Source: Candidatus Pacearchaeota archaeon (lineage in GTDB: Archaea > Nanobdellota > Nanobdellia > Pacearchaeales > GW2011-AR1). Taken from it: DNA of 14,331 bases. Made by a program: the position numbers and the translations under genes. The stretch lies in assembly GCA_002686355.1 (NCBI GenBank), contig NZBV01000028.1, positions 1 through 14,331 of the forward strand, in the 5' to 3' direction. Below are positions 5,085 through 12,347 of this stretch, piece after piece (the stretch's first letter is position 1; every line of letters begins with the position of its first letter). Under the pieces are notes generated by a model, which saw only the letters and a list, made by a program, of their open reading frames with translations, was not told the DNA's origin and searched no databases.

Positions 5085-6569
5085 TTATTTTATCTTTAAA
5101 GGTTTTAATTTATTATATTGAATTATTGCCTGTTTAAGGCGGTTTTTTGATTCTGCATAAATTGTTATTATTCGATTTCCTTTGTTTAATTTTTCTCCTG
5201 TTTTAGCATGAAGAAAAAGACCTGCAAATTTGTCTGCAGGACAACCAGCGGTCCTTGCAAGAGAATTTATTTTTTTAATGTCGATTTCAATAACTTTGCC
5301 AGATTTCTTTACTATCACATTTTTTTGGAATTTTCCAAGGACAATCTCATTAAGTTTTCCTCCTTGGGCTTTTATTATCTGTTTGAATTTTTCAAAAGCT
5401 TTGCCAGAACTAAGAATTTCTTCGGCTAATTTTCTTCCCCTGCCTTTTTTCGCTTTGCCTGCTAATTCTAAAAGCTCTCCTGCTAAAAGAAGGGACTTTT
5501 TTTCTAAATCCTGTGGACCTTCTAATTTAGGATCAAGAATATTAATCACATCTATTAATTCTAAAGCAGGACCAACTCCTTTCCCCATTGGCTCCTTTGC
5601 CTCTGTTAAAACCACTTTTAATTTTTTTCTGAAATGCTTTCCAAGATATTCAAATTTTTTCTTTAAGTCCAATGCTTTTGCTTTTTCAACTTTGGCGTGC
5701 TTCCCATAAGGGATATCAATTATTATATATCTGCTTCCTGCTGCTAATTTTTTTGACATAATTGACGCGAGCAATTGTGCCTCTGGATCGATTTTCAGCA
5801 TTTTTTCAACTTTTATTATTTTTGAATCAGCAGGCACTATCCCCAAAGAGCCTCCCCAAACCAAACAGGCATTAGTCTTTCTTACAATTTTTTTCAGTTC
5901 AGGGATTGAAAATTCTATTCTTGCAATTGTCTCGATTACATCTGCAGTTCCTGCTGAAGTTGTAATTGCTCTTGAAGAAGACTTGGGCATTATCAAACCT
6001 GCTGCAGCACATATCGGCACAATGATTGGGGTGGTTCGATTTCCAGCAACACCACCAATAGAGTGTTTATCTGCAATATTTTTGCTTTTCAGATTTAATT
6101 TATTCCCATGTTTTACAATTGAGTTAATAAGATAGATTGTTTCTTTCATGCTCATCCCATGTTTATACATTGATGAAACAAATAATGCAATTTCTGATTC
6201 TGAAAGAGAATTATCCACGACATCCTGGATAATCCTTGATATTTCTGATTCTGATAATTTTTTGTTATTCAATTTTTTCTTTATGAATATCAGGCTATCT
6301 GAAGCAGAAGCAATATTTATTTCAACCTTCTGTCCGACTCTTAAACCAAGTCGTTTTTTTAGTTCTGATGACACTGCTATTTCTCCTGTTTTTATAACCT
6401 TGTTTCCGATAATGTCCACCACAGTTGAAACTTCTTCTAATTTCTTTGAAAGAGTTTTTATAGAAATTCTATCATTCGCATGCACTCCGATTTTAGCAGC
6501 AGTTTTGCTGTGCAGCATTGCAACAGGAACTCCTGCAGACCACTTTAGAAATCTTATTCTTAATTCCAT
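5085..6569 (-). CDS. deoA: AMP phosphorylase (thymidine phosphorylase family)
   Basis: Converts AMP (also CMP and UMP) plus phosphate to the free base and ribose 1,5-bisphosphate. In archaea this feeds an isomerase and type III RuBisCO, which recover the ribose as 3-phosphoglycerate. The 494 aa match the roughly 500-aa archaeal AMPpase rather than shorter bacterial thymidine phosphorylases, including the N-terminal domain of about 90 residues. Family motifs: KHSIGGVAGNRTTP (168-181, phosphate site), SSSRAITTSAGTAD (197-210) and DPEAQLLASIMSKKLAAG (261-278). No Shine-Dalgarno site precedes the ATG; a TATA box about 37 bp upstream gives a very short leader. Neither the isomerase nor RuBisCO is in the window. 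The upstream AI-2E-type gene is co-oriented with a 46-bp gap, so read-through is possible. Confidence 0.93.
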   Translation of the reverse strand: MELRIRFLKWSAGVPVAMLHSKTAAKIGVHANDRISIKTLSKKLEEVSTVVDIIGNKVIKTGEIAVSSELKKRLGLRVGQKVEINIASASDSLIFIKKKLNNKKLSESEISRIIQDVVDNSLSESEIALFVSSMYKHGMSMKETIYLINSIVKHGNKLNLKSKNIADKHSIGGVAGNRTTPIIVPICAAAGLIMPKSSSRAITTSAGTADVIETIARIEFSIPELKKIVRKTNACLVWGGSLGIVPADSKIIKVEKMLKIDPEAQLLASIMSKKLAAGSRYIIIDIPYGKHAKVEKAKALDLKKKFEYLGKHFRKKLKVVLTEAKEPMGKGVGPALELIDVINILDPKLEGPQDLEKKSLLLAGELLELAGKAKKGRGRKLAEEILSSGKAFEKFKQIIKAQGGKLNEIVLGKFQKNVIVKKSGKVIEIDIKKINSLARTAGCPADKFAGLFLHAKTGEKLNKGNRIITIYAESKNRLKQAIIQYNKLKPLKIK

Positions 6570-6602
6570 CTTTTAAATTCTTAAAATAAAAAAGAAATTT
6601 TA

Positions 6603-6610
6603 TTTTTATA
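6603..6610 (-). promoter_or_regulatory. TATA box of the AMP phosphorylase gene
   Basis: TATAAAAA on the minus strand, centred about 37 bp upstream of the ATG at 6569. A start near 6580 would leave a leader of about 10 nt. Confidence 0.5.
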
Positions 6611-6615
6611 TCTAT

Positions 6616-7650
6616 CTACTTTGCCTTCTGAATAAAGAACCCTGGAACAGACTTGTTTCTATAAATTTCCAAGAGAATGAACAAATAAGCGAGAATCAAA
6701 GGCCCTAAAATAAAACCAAGAATTCCGAACAAGAAAAGACCCCCTATCATCCCAATAAGAACTAGAGCGGGGTGCATTCTTGACCTCTTTGATACAATTA
6801 TTGGCCTTAAGAAATTATCTACTACATTGGAACTGACACCAAAGAAAGAAAGTGCAACTGCAGAAAAAGTACTTCCACCAATTAGGAGATATATTGCCGC
6901 AGGGACCCAGACAATCGTTGTTCCGATGATTGGAAAGATTCCTGCAAGACAGGCAAGAAATGTTAAAAAGAGAGCATTAGGAACCCCAAGTGCAAAAAAA
7001 CCAATCCCAACAATCATCCCTTGAAGTAGCCCTATAATAATCTGGCCATACATGACAGAATAGGTTATTTCTTTTGATGACTCAAATATTTGCTTTTCAG
7101 TCTTTTCTGCAAAAGGCAAAATACTTTTTATATATGCGACAAAAATATCCTTATCTCTTAACAAAAAGAAAAAAGTAAAGAAAACAACAAGAAATTGCAG
7201 GAATAGCGTAGGAAAATTAAGTATTAAATCGGCGAGGGAATTTGTCAAGGTGTTGGTCATTTTTGTAACAAAAGAATAAAGTATTGAACCGATTTCTGCT
7301 GCTGTTTGTTCTGATGCAAAGAGAGAAGGGAAAACTTTCTGAAGGGGGGCCACAAAATCAACCTGCTGGGATGCTTGGAATATCTTGAATGACTGCTGAA
7401 TTATTATCGGCATCAAAAACCAAAGTGGTAAAAGAATAATCAAAATTAATCCTATGCAGATTATGAGTGCTGAAAGGTTTTTGTGTTTTATTTTTTTATA
7501 AAGAAGATCATAAACAGGAGAGAACATAGATGAGAGGATAAAGCCCATTACTATTGGAAGAAGAATCGGTTTTAACAAAAAGAAAGCCAAGACTATCAAA
7601 AGCAGTAAGACTCCTACAGTCATGAGTTTTCTAAAATAAATTTCATCCAT
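6616..7650 (-). CDS. AI-2E/PerM-family membrane transporter
   Basis: A 344-aa polytopic membrane protein. Hydrophobic segments lie at about residues 10-27, 28-45, 60-84, 146-164, 200-222, 225-256 and 296-330, close to the eight-helix PerM/AI-2 exporter plan. Family features: the soluble loop between the third and fourth segments (about 85-145), the central GxxxxxxGVPNALFLTFLACL block followed by GIFPIIGTTIVWVPAA (237-252), and the C-terminal VVDNFLRPIIVSKRSRMHP (277-294). Members are proposed to export small molecules or act in Na+/H+ exchange; the substrate cannot be read from sequence, and autoinducer-2 export is not implied for this archaeon. The ATG at 7650 is spaced for a leaderless transcript. 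Confidence 0.9.
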   Translation of the reverse strand: MDEIYFRKLMTVGVLLLLIVLAFFLLKPILLPIVMGFILSSMFSPVYDLLYKKIKHKNLSALIICIGLILIILLPLWFLMPIIIQQSFKIFQASQQVDFVAPLQKVFPSLFASEQTAAEIGSILYSFVTKMTNTLTNSLADLILNFPTLFLQFLVVFFTFFFLLRDKDIFVAYIKSILPFAEKTEKQIFESSKEITYSVMYGQIIIGLLQGMIVGIGFFALGVPNALFLTFLACLAGIFPIIGTTIVWVPAAIYLLIGGSTFSAVALSFFGVSSNVVDNFLRPIIVSKRSRMHPALVLIGMIGGLFLFGILGFILGPLILAYLFILLEIYRNKSVPGFFIQKAK

Positions 7651-7674
7651 GTTATTTAGATAAAACAGTTCAAA

Positions 7675-7682
7675 TTTATAAA
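7675..7682 (-). promoter_or_regulatory. TATA box of the AI-2E-type gene
   Basis: The palindromic TTTATAAA, flanked by CC on its minus-strand upstream side, is about 25-28 bp from the ATG at 7650, consistent with a leaderless mRNA. Because it is symmetric, BRE orientation must set the direction. The divergent gene has its own TATA box 18 bp away. Confidence 0.6.
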
Positions 7683-7699
7683 GGTTTGGAGTTGGAAAA

Positions 7700-7708
7700 T
7701 TTTAAAAA
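7700..7708 (+). promoter_or_regulatory. TATA box of the 232-aa protein gene
   Basis: TTTTAAAAA is centred about 26 bp before the ATG at 7730, again a leaderless arrangement with no Shine-Dalgarno site. Confidence 0.5.
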
Positions 7709-7729
7709 CAGAATTGAGTTCTGATAGTT

Positions 7730-8428
7730 ATGAATTTTATAAAAAAGATTTTTGAAGGGGAGAGTGATGCGGATATCCATCAGCAGTTTATTAGATTTGG
7801 TAAGGGAAATTACAAAGGAAGATTTCTTCTGAACTTATGGAAAACAAAGAAAATTAAAGTTAAAACAAGTTTTGAATTTGCTAATGATTTAATCAGGTTG
7901 TGTTCTGGATTTGGAGATTGTAAAGCTTCAGGAATAATTCTAAGTAAGAAAGATGTTTCAGATACGATGTCAAGAAATAATATAAAAGGTAACTCTGAAA
8001 CAAAAAAGGGAGGTTTATACTATCAAAGTAATATTCCTAGTCAGAAATTAGAAAAAGAACAATTAATTGAATTAAAAAAAGAATCTTATTTTGTTTTGTT
8101 AGACCTAGAGGGAGATAGTTTTAAATTAAAAATAAAGAAAAAACTTCCAAAACCAGGTAAAAGTGAAGGAAAGATAGATGATAAATTTTGTGTGCTAGAG
8201 ATAGAGAATAAATTCTATCCTGAAATTAAGGAAGATCTTTTTTGGGATATGCCTGAATCCAAAAAGATTAACATAAAACATGAAGTCATTATTGATGAAA
8301 TTTTAATACCTGAAGGAGAAAAAGATTTTGCCAAAATTAGAGAAATGGCTAAACGAAAAGGGAAAATAATAAGAGAGGCTGAAATTGATGGAAAAAAGAT
8401 TATAAGAGATGTAGAGTTTGAAGTTTGA
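7730..8428 (+). CDS. Conserved-looking protein of unknown function
   Basis: 232 aa, soluble, lysine-rich, with no signal peptide or membrane segment. I do not recognise a named domain. The N-terminal 65 residues look most constrained: HQQFIRFGKGNYKGRFLL, then KIKVKTSFEFANDLIRLC, a pattern of two basic beta-strands followed by a helix. The middle contains a serine/lysine stretch; the segment at about 115-200 alternates strands (SYFVLLDLEGDSFKLKI; KHEVIIDEILIP) and suggests a second beta-rich domain. The C-terminal 35 residues are charged, with two short strands (GKIIREAEIDG, KKIIRDVEFEV). Cysteines 58 and 64 are too few for a metal site on their own. It stands alone, divergent from the AI-2E-type gene, and ends 89 bp before rpl3. 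Confidence 0.8.
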   Translation: MNFIKKIFEGESDADIHQQFIRFGKGNYKGRFLLNLWKTKKIKVKTSFEFANDLIRLCSGFGDCKASGIILSKKDVSDTMSRNNIKGNSETKKGGLYYQSNIPSQKLEKEQLIELKKESYFVLLDLEGDSFKLKIKKKLPKPGKSEGKIDDKFCVLEIENKFYPEIKEDLFWDMPESKKINIKHEVIIDEILIPEGEKDFAKIREMAKRKGKIIREAEIDGKKIIRDVEFEV

Positions 8429-8442
8429 AAAACTCTTCCAAA

Positions 8443-8452
8443 CCTTTAAAAA
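8443..8452 (+). promoter_or_regulatory. TATA box of the rpl3 operon
   Basis: CCTTTAAAAA preceded by AAA, a BRE/TATA pair. A start near 8472 leaves a leader of about 45 nt before rpl3. Confidence 0.55.
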
Positions 8453-8495
8453 GCTTCATTTTCTTGAAATTATATCCAGGGTAGATATTAAAATG

Positions 8496-8511
8496 ATAAT
8501 ATCCGTATTAT
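8496..8511 (+). promoter_or_regulatory. Hairpin in the rpl3 leader
   Basis: ATAATA-TCCG-TATTAT is a perfect 6-bp inverted repeat with a 4-nt loop, ending 6 nt before the rpl3 ATG. It sits where a Shine-Dalgarno site would be expected, and none is seen. All pairs are A-U, so the RNA stem is weak; a regulatory role is speculation. Confidence 0.35.
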
Positions 8512-8517
8512 TAAGAA

Positions 8518-9459
8518 ATGCCAACAAGAAAATCACCGAGAAAAGGGAGTTTACAGTTTTGGCCAAGGAAAAGAGCCAGGAAATTTTTACCTAGAGTTAA
8601 TTGGAATGCTATTTCTACGGGTAAAAATCTTAAGGGATTTATATGCTACAAGGTCGGGATGGTCTCTGTTTCCATTAAAGACAATACCCCTGATTCTATG
8701 ACAAAAGGCAGGGAAAAAATAATTCCTGCAACAATTCTTGAGTGTCCTACGATGAAGATTCTTTCTGTTCGATTTTATAAAAATTCAAAAGTGACTAAAG
8801 AAGTTCTTGCGGAAAATCTGGACAAAGAGTTAAAACGAAAGATTAAGGTTCCTAGAACTAAAAAGAAGTTTAAAGACGTAAAAACTGAGGACTATGATGA
8901 TGTCAAAGTAATCTGTTATTCTGTTGTCAAAACTACTGGGATTAAGAAAAAGCCTGATTTAAATGAAATTGGGCTTGTTGGAAGTCTTGAAGAAAAAATG
9001 AAATTCACCAAAGAGCATCTAAATAAAGAAATCCCTATTGAAGAATTTTTTGAAAATGGGCAATTAGTTGATTTGCGCGGTTTGACAAAAGGGAAGGGTT
9101 TCCAGGGTCCTGTAAAAAGGTTCGGAATTACGCTACGTGCCCATAAATCTGAAAAAGGTGTGAGAAAAGTTGGGAGCATTGGCCCATGGCATCCTGCACG
9201 AGTTACATTTCGTGTTCCAATGGCAGGACAACTTGGAATGTTCACACGGGTTACTTATAATAATAAAATTCTAGATTTAGGGAAATCAAATGGCAAATTC
9301 AAAAACATAAAAAATTATGGTGACATCAAAACAGATTATATGATTATTAATGGTTCTGTGCAAGGTCCTGCAAAAAGACAACTTCTGATTACTGCTCCAT
9401 TGAGAGAAACTAAAAAACAAGCTAAGAAAAATTATGAGTTAATTGAGGTATTGAAATGA
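8518..9459 (+). CDS. rpl3: 50S ribosomal protein L3 (uL3)
   Basis: L3 is an early 50S assembly protein whose long loop reaches the peptidyl transferase centre. The 313 aa fit the archaeal/eukaryotic long form. It starts MPTRKSPRKGSLQFWPRKRA, typical of the archaeal N terminus. It carries the conserved RGLTKGKGFQGPVKRFGI block and the loop region GSIGPWHPARVTFRVPMAGQLG, which approaches the A site. It heads the S10-type operon. No Shine-Dalgarno site is visible upstream of the ATG; a small hairpin lies there instead. The stop overlaps the rpl4 start as ATGA. Confidence 0.97.
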   Translation: MPTRKSPRKGSLQFWPRKRARKFLPRVNWNAISTGKNLKGFICYKVGMVSVSIKDNTPDSMTKGREKIIPATILECPTMKILSVRFYKNSKVTKEVLAENLDKELKRKIKVPRTKKKFKDVKTEDYDDVKVICYSVVKTTGIKKKPDLNEIGLVGSLEEKMKFTKEHLNKEIPIEEFFENGQLVDLRGLTKGKGFQGPVKRFGITLRAHKSEKGVRKVGSIGPWHPARVTFRVPMAGQLGMFTRVTYNNKILDLGKSNGKFKNIKNYGDIKTDYMIINGSVQGPAKRQLLITAPLRETKKQAKKNYELIEVLK

Positions 9460-10244
9460 AAGCGAAAATCCTGACAATTGATGGAAAGAGTAAAGGAGAA
9501 ATTAATTTGCCTAAAAGTTTTTCTGCACCTGTGCGCGAGGATGTTGTTCAAAAAGTTTTGGAAATTAAGAAAACAAAACAGCCGTATGGCCCAAATTCGC
9601 GGGCGGGAAATTATTCTGCAAGCGGGAAGATTGTTCACAGACGCCATGTCTGGAAGTCGCAATATGGTCGGGGGATGTCAAGAATTCCGCGGAAAATCTT
9701 TTCACGAAAAGGTTCGCAGTTCACTTGGGAGGGTGCAACAATCCCTAGCACGAGAGGTGGCCGAAGAGCTCATCCTCCAAAACCTGGTTCTATGGTTAAT
9801 ACTAGAAAAGTGAATAAGAAAGAATGTGAAATTGCATTTGAATCTGCGTTGAGTGCAACTGCTGATAAAAAATTTGTTGAGAGAAAGTATGCCGGAATTA
9901 AAAAACTGGATAAAGAAGTTCCTTTTGTAGTTGATTCAAAAATTGCTTCACTAAAAACAAAAGAATTCTTGAAAAACCTGGGGAAAATTCTTGGTGAAAA
10001 GCTGTCTGAGATTGCAATTAAGAAAAAATCAATCCGTGCTGGAATTGGAAAACTGCGCGGAAGAAAGTACAAAAAAAGCGCAGGAACACTTTTGGTTGTT
10101 GGTGAAAATGAAAAAATCAAGATAGGAAAGTTCGATGTTGTAAATGTAAAAAACTTAGGAGTTAATGATCTAGCAAAAGGGGGCTTAGGAAGATTAACAA
10201 TTTACACAGAAGAAGCAATTAAATTTTTGGGGGGCAAAAAATGA
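9456..10244 (+). CDS. rpl4: 50S ribosomal protein L4 (uL4)
   Basis: 262 aa, archaeal L4 (L1e) form. L4 lines the nascent-peptide exit tunnel through an extended loop. The loop is clear here: the arginine- and glycine-rich stretch from RHVWKSQYGRGMSRIPRK to TRGGRRAHPPKPG (about residues 60-110). The C-terminal globular part contains KLRGRKYKKSAGTLLVVG, conserved in archaeal L4. GAGGT at 9445-9449, inside rpl3, is the likely ribosome binding site. The 3' end overlaps the following exonuclease gene by ATGA, not rpl23 as is usual. Confidence 0.97.
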   Translation: MKAKILTIDGKSKGEINLPKSFSAPVREDVVQKVLEIKKTKQPYGPNSRAGNYSASGKIVHRRHVWKSQYGRGMSRIPRKIFSRKGSQFTWEGATIPSTRGGRRAHPPKPGSMVNTRKVNKKECEIAFESALSATADKKFVERKYAGIKKLDKEVPFVVDSKIASLKTKEFLKNLGKILGEKLSEIAIKKKSIRAGIGKLRGRKYKKSAGTLLVVGENEKIKIGKFDVVNVKNLGVNDLAKGGLGRLTIYTEEAIKFLGGKK

Positions 10245-10969
10245 GTCTGGAAGGAAAAAGAGATAAAAGAACTGTTGATTGGGAGGCTTTAACAGAGAAG
10301 GATTATCTTGCTAGAGAGGAGGATATTGAAGGATTATTACCGATAGTGATTGATTTGGAAACGAGTGGATTAGATTTAGTTAAATCTGGAATTTGGCAAA
10401 TTGGAGCAATTGATTTAAATACAATGGAAGAATTTTTTGATGAAGCACGAATTGATGAAGAAGATGAAGTTTCTAATGGGGCATTAAAAGTTATTGGGAA
10501 AGCAGAGGAATATTTGAGGGATAAAGATAAACAATCTCAAAAAGAATTAATTGGAAAATTCATGAATTGGGTTGAAAAAAGAAAAATAAAAAATTTTATT
10601 TGCCACCATCCTCATTGGGATGTAAGTTGGATAATGATTAGATTAAAAAAATATAATTTAGATAAAAAATTTCATCACAGATCATTTGATACCCACACAA
10701 TAGCTCAAACAAAATTTTATGAAGTGAATAATAAATTTTTAATTGAAGAGGGCCGGAGTAATATGGGTTTGGGGGAAGTTCTAGAATTTTGCGGAATTCC
10801 TGAAGAAAGAATAAAAGTAAAAGAAGGGGAAATCATAAAAGAAGGCAAACCGCACAACGCACTTGAAGACGCTAAACTTACAGCAGAATGCTTCAACAGA
10901 TTGATGTTCGGAAAAAATCTTTTTCCTAAATTTAATAAATTTGAAGTCCCGGAGACATTGAGGAAATGA
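10241..10969 (+). CDS. DnaQ-like DEDDh 3'-5' exonuclease inserted in the ribosomal operon
   Basis: 242 aa with the three Exo motifs of the RNase T/DnaQ superfamily: Exo I VIDLETSG (D38, E40), Exo II with D127 in HHPHWDVSWI, and Exo III HNALEDAKLTAE (H205, D210). All five DEDDh catalytic residues are present, so it is probably active on DNA or RNA 3' ends using two metal ions. An N-terminal arm of about 30 residues precedes the fold, and the C terminus is a short basic tail. No polymerase, GIY-YIG or RecJ-type domain is fused. Its ATG overlaps the rpl4 stop by 4 bp, so it is cotranscribed and probably translationally coupled. The substrate (rRNA or tRNA trimming versus DNA repair) is not decided by sequence; position favours an RNA role only weakly. 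Confidence 0.9.
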   Translation: MSLEGKRDKRTVDWEALTEKDYLAREEDIEGLLPIVIDLETSGLDLVKSGIWQIGAIDLNTMEEFFDEARIDEEDEVSNGALKVIGKAEEYLRDKDKQSQKELIGKFMNWVEKRKIKNFICHHPHWDVSWIMIRLKKYNLDKKFHHRSFDTHTIAQTKFYEVNNKFLIEEGRSNMGLGEVLEFCGIPEERIKVKEGEIIKEGKPHNALEDAKLTAECFNRLMFGKNLFPKFNKFEVPETLRK

Positions 10970-10974
10970 AAGCA

Positions 10975-10983
10975 AATATAAAA
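10975..10983 (+). promoter_or_regulatory. Possible internal promoter upstream of rpl23
   Basis: AATATAAAA with an A-rich BRE-like context, starting 6 bp after the exonuclease stop. A start near 11004 would leave about 12 nt before the rpl23 ATG. The 46-bp gap here is the largest within the operon. Confidence 0.35.
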
Positions 10984-11002
10984 TTTTCATTTATTCGCCA
11001 AC

Positions 11003-11009
11003 AGGAGGT
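11003..11009 (+). promoter_or_regulatory. Shine-Dalgarno site of rpl23
   Basis: AGGAGGT ends 6 nt before the ATG at 11016. It allows rpl23 to initiate independently of the upstream exonuclease gene. Confidence 0.75.
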
Positions 11010-11015
11010 TGCCAA

Positions 11016-11252
11016 ATGAAGCCACAAACAACTGAAAAAGCAATCATGATGATTGAAAGAGAGAATATTTTAACTTTTGAGTTTGACAAGAGGAAGACAA
11101 AAGAGCAAATTAAAAAAGAAATTGAAGAAATTTTAGAAGTCAAAGTTGAGAAGATTAGAACTTTGATTAGAGATAATAAAAAATATGCTTATGTTAAATT
11201 AAAAAAAGACTTCCTTGCTATTGACTTGGCGACGAAGTTGGGAATGATGTAA
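11016..11252 (+). CDS. rpl23: 50S ribosomal protein L23 (uL23)
   Basis: 78 aa, the compact archaeal form without an N-terminal extension. L23 surrounds the exit tunnel and is the docking site for the signal recognition particle. Seen: TTEKAIMMIERENILTFEFD, then KEQIKKEIEEILEVKVEKIR, and the closing beta-hairpin KKYAYVKLKKDFLAIDLATKLGMM, which is the standard fold. It restarts the ribosomal gene order after the exonuclease and overlaps rpl2 by one base (TAATG). Confidence 0.95.
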   Translation: MKPQTTEKAIMMIERENILTFEFDKRKTKEQIKKEIEEILEVKVEKIRTLIRDNKKYAYVKLKKDFLAIDLATKLGMM

Positions 11253-11950
11253 TGGGAAAAAGGATAATAACACAAAGACGAGGAAGAGGAACACACACTT
11301 ACAAAGTTCGGAGAAAGGCATTTAAGTATAAGATTAAATATCCTAAAAAATTAGAAGGTGAGGGAATTGTTTTGAAACTGATGAATTCTTCTGGTCATAG
11401 TGCGCCAATTGCGAAAATAAAAGCGGGTGAAAAAATATTTTATATTCCTGCGTCTAGAGGGATGGTCGAAGGTCAGAAAATTAATTTTGATGATAAAAAA
11501 ACAAAAGATGGAGACATCAGGAAGTTGAAAAATTTTGAGATTAAAACAAAGATTTATTGCATTGAATCAAAGCCAGGTGATGGAGGGAAATTTATAAAGG
11601 CAGGTGGAAATTCTGCAATAGTAAGCAGAATTACCGGTGATAAGGTTGTTGTCCTAATGCCATCAAAAAAAGAGAAGAAATTTAACCCAGAGTGTCGGGC
11701 AATTATTGGACAGATTGCAGGAGACCAGCGACTGAATAAGCCAGTTATCAAGGCAGGGAAGAAACATTATATTAAAAAATCAAAAAGTAAATTATGGCCT
11801 CGGACATCTGCAGTTAAGATGAATGCGATTGACCATCCGTTTGGGTCTGGTCGTGGTAAGAATCCAAAGAGCAAAATTGCAAAGAGAAATGCCCCGCCAG
11901 GACGAAAAGTCGGGCTGCTAAGACCGCGAAGGACAGGCAAAAGGAAATAA
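11252..11950 (+). CDS. rpl2: 50S ribosomal protein L2 (uL2)
   Basis: 232 aa. L2 is needed for subunit association and the peptidyl transferase centre. Seen: the N-terminal GRGTHTYKVRRKAFKYKI, the OB-fold and SH3-like beta domains (GHSAPIAKIKAGEKIFYIPA; GDGGKFIKAGGNSAIVS), and the C-terminal MNAIDHPFGSGRG (about residues 190-202). The His after Asp matches the functionally important H229 of E. coli, and the Phe in the next position is the usual archaeal form. It ends with NAPPGRKVGLLRPRRTGKRK. The start overlaps the rpl23 stop by 1 bp. Confidence 0.97.
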   Translation: MGKRIITQRRGRGTHTYKVRRKAFKYKIKYPKKLEGEGIVLKLMNSSGHSAPIAKIKAGEKIFYIPASRGMVEGQKINFDDKKTKDGDIRKLKNFEIKTKIYCIESKPGDGGKFIKAGGNSAIVSRITGDKVVVLMPSKKEKKFNPECRAIIGQIAGDQRLNKPVIKAGKKHYIKKSKSKLWPRTSAVKMNAIDHPFGSGRGKNPKSKIAKRNAPPGRKVGLLRPRRTGKRK

Positions 11951-11951
11951 A

Positions 11952-12347
11952 ATGGAAATACAAAAAAAACAATTCACATACCGAGGGAAAACACTTGGAG
12001 AACTAAAAAAGCTGGATGTTCGTGAGTTTGCGAATCTTGTGAGAGCGAGACAGAAAAGAAATATCCTCAGGAATTTCCAGGTGCTTGAGGAATTCATCAA
12101 CCGGTCAAAAATTAAGTTAAAGAAAAACAAACCAATAAGAACCCATCAGCGAGACCTTGTTATTGTTCCTGAAATGGTGGGCTGGAAAATATTTGTATAT
12201 AACGGAAACAAGTTCATATCTATCCAAATAATTGAAGAAATGCTTGGGCATGTTCTTGGAGAATTTGCACCAACCCGTGGAAGAGTCAAGCACAGCAAGG
12301 CAGGAGTTGGAGCAACCAAGGGAACTAAACATAAAAGTAAGAAATAA
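11952..12347 (+). CDS. rps19: 30S ribosomal protein S19 (uS19)
   Basis: 131 aa. S19 sits in the 30S head and contacts the A-site finger and 23S rRNA. The archaeal N-terminal extension (FTYRGKTLGELKKLDVREFA) is present. The core carries KKNKPIRTHQRDLVIVPEMV and VYNGNKFISIQIIEEMLGH, and the conserved C-terminal end LGEFAPTRGRVKHSKAGVGA. It follows rpl2 after a single base. Its stop overlaps the rpl22 start (TAATG). Confidence 0.97.
   Translation: MEIQKKQFTYRGKTLGELKKLDVREFANLVRARQKRNILRNFQVLEEFINRSKIKLKKNKPIRTHQRDLVIVPEMVGWKIFVYNGNKFISIQIIEEMLGHVLGEFAPTRGRVKHSKAGVGATKGTKHKSKK

Noticed and set aside
5208..6576. Long plus-strand open frames opposite AMP phosphorylase
   Set aside because: They mirror the minus-strand coding frame of a clearly recognised enzyme and translate to phenylalanine/serine-rich sequence with no family pattern.
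8916..9245. Minus-strand open frame of 109 codons within rpl3
   Set aside because: It lies wholly inside a conserved ribosomal protein gene, has no promoter of its own and shows no protein-like motif.
11815..11860. L2 with Phe instead of the second His in the DHPHGGG motif
   Set aside because: Archaeal L2 normally has DHPF at this place; the functionally important first His is kept, so it is ordinary.
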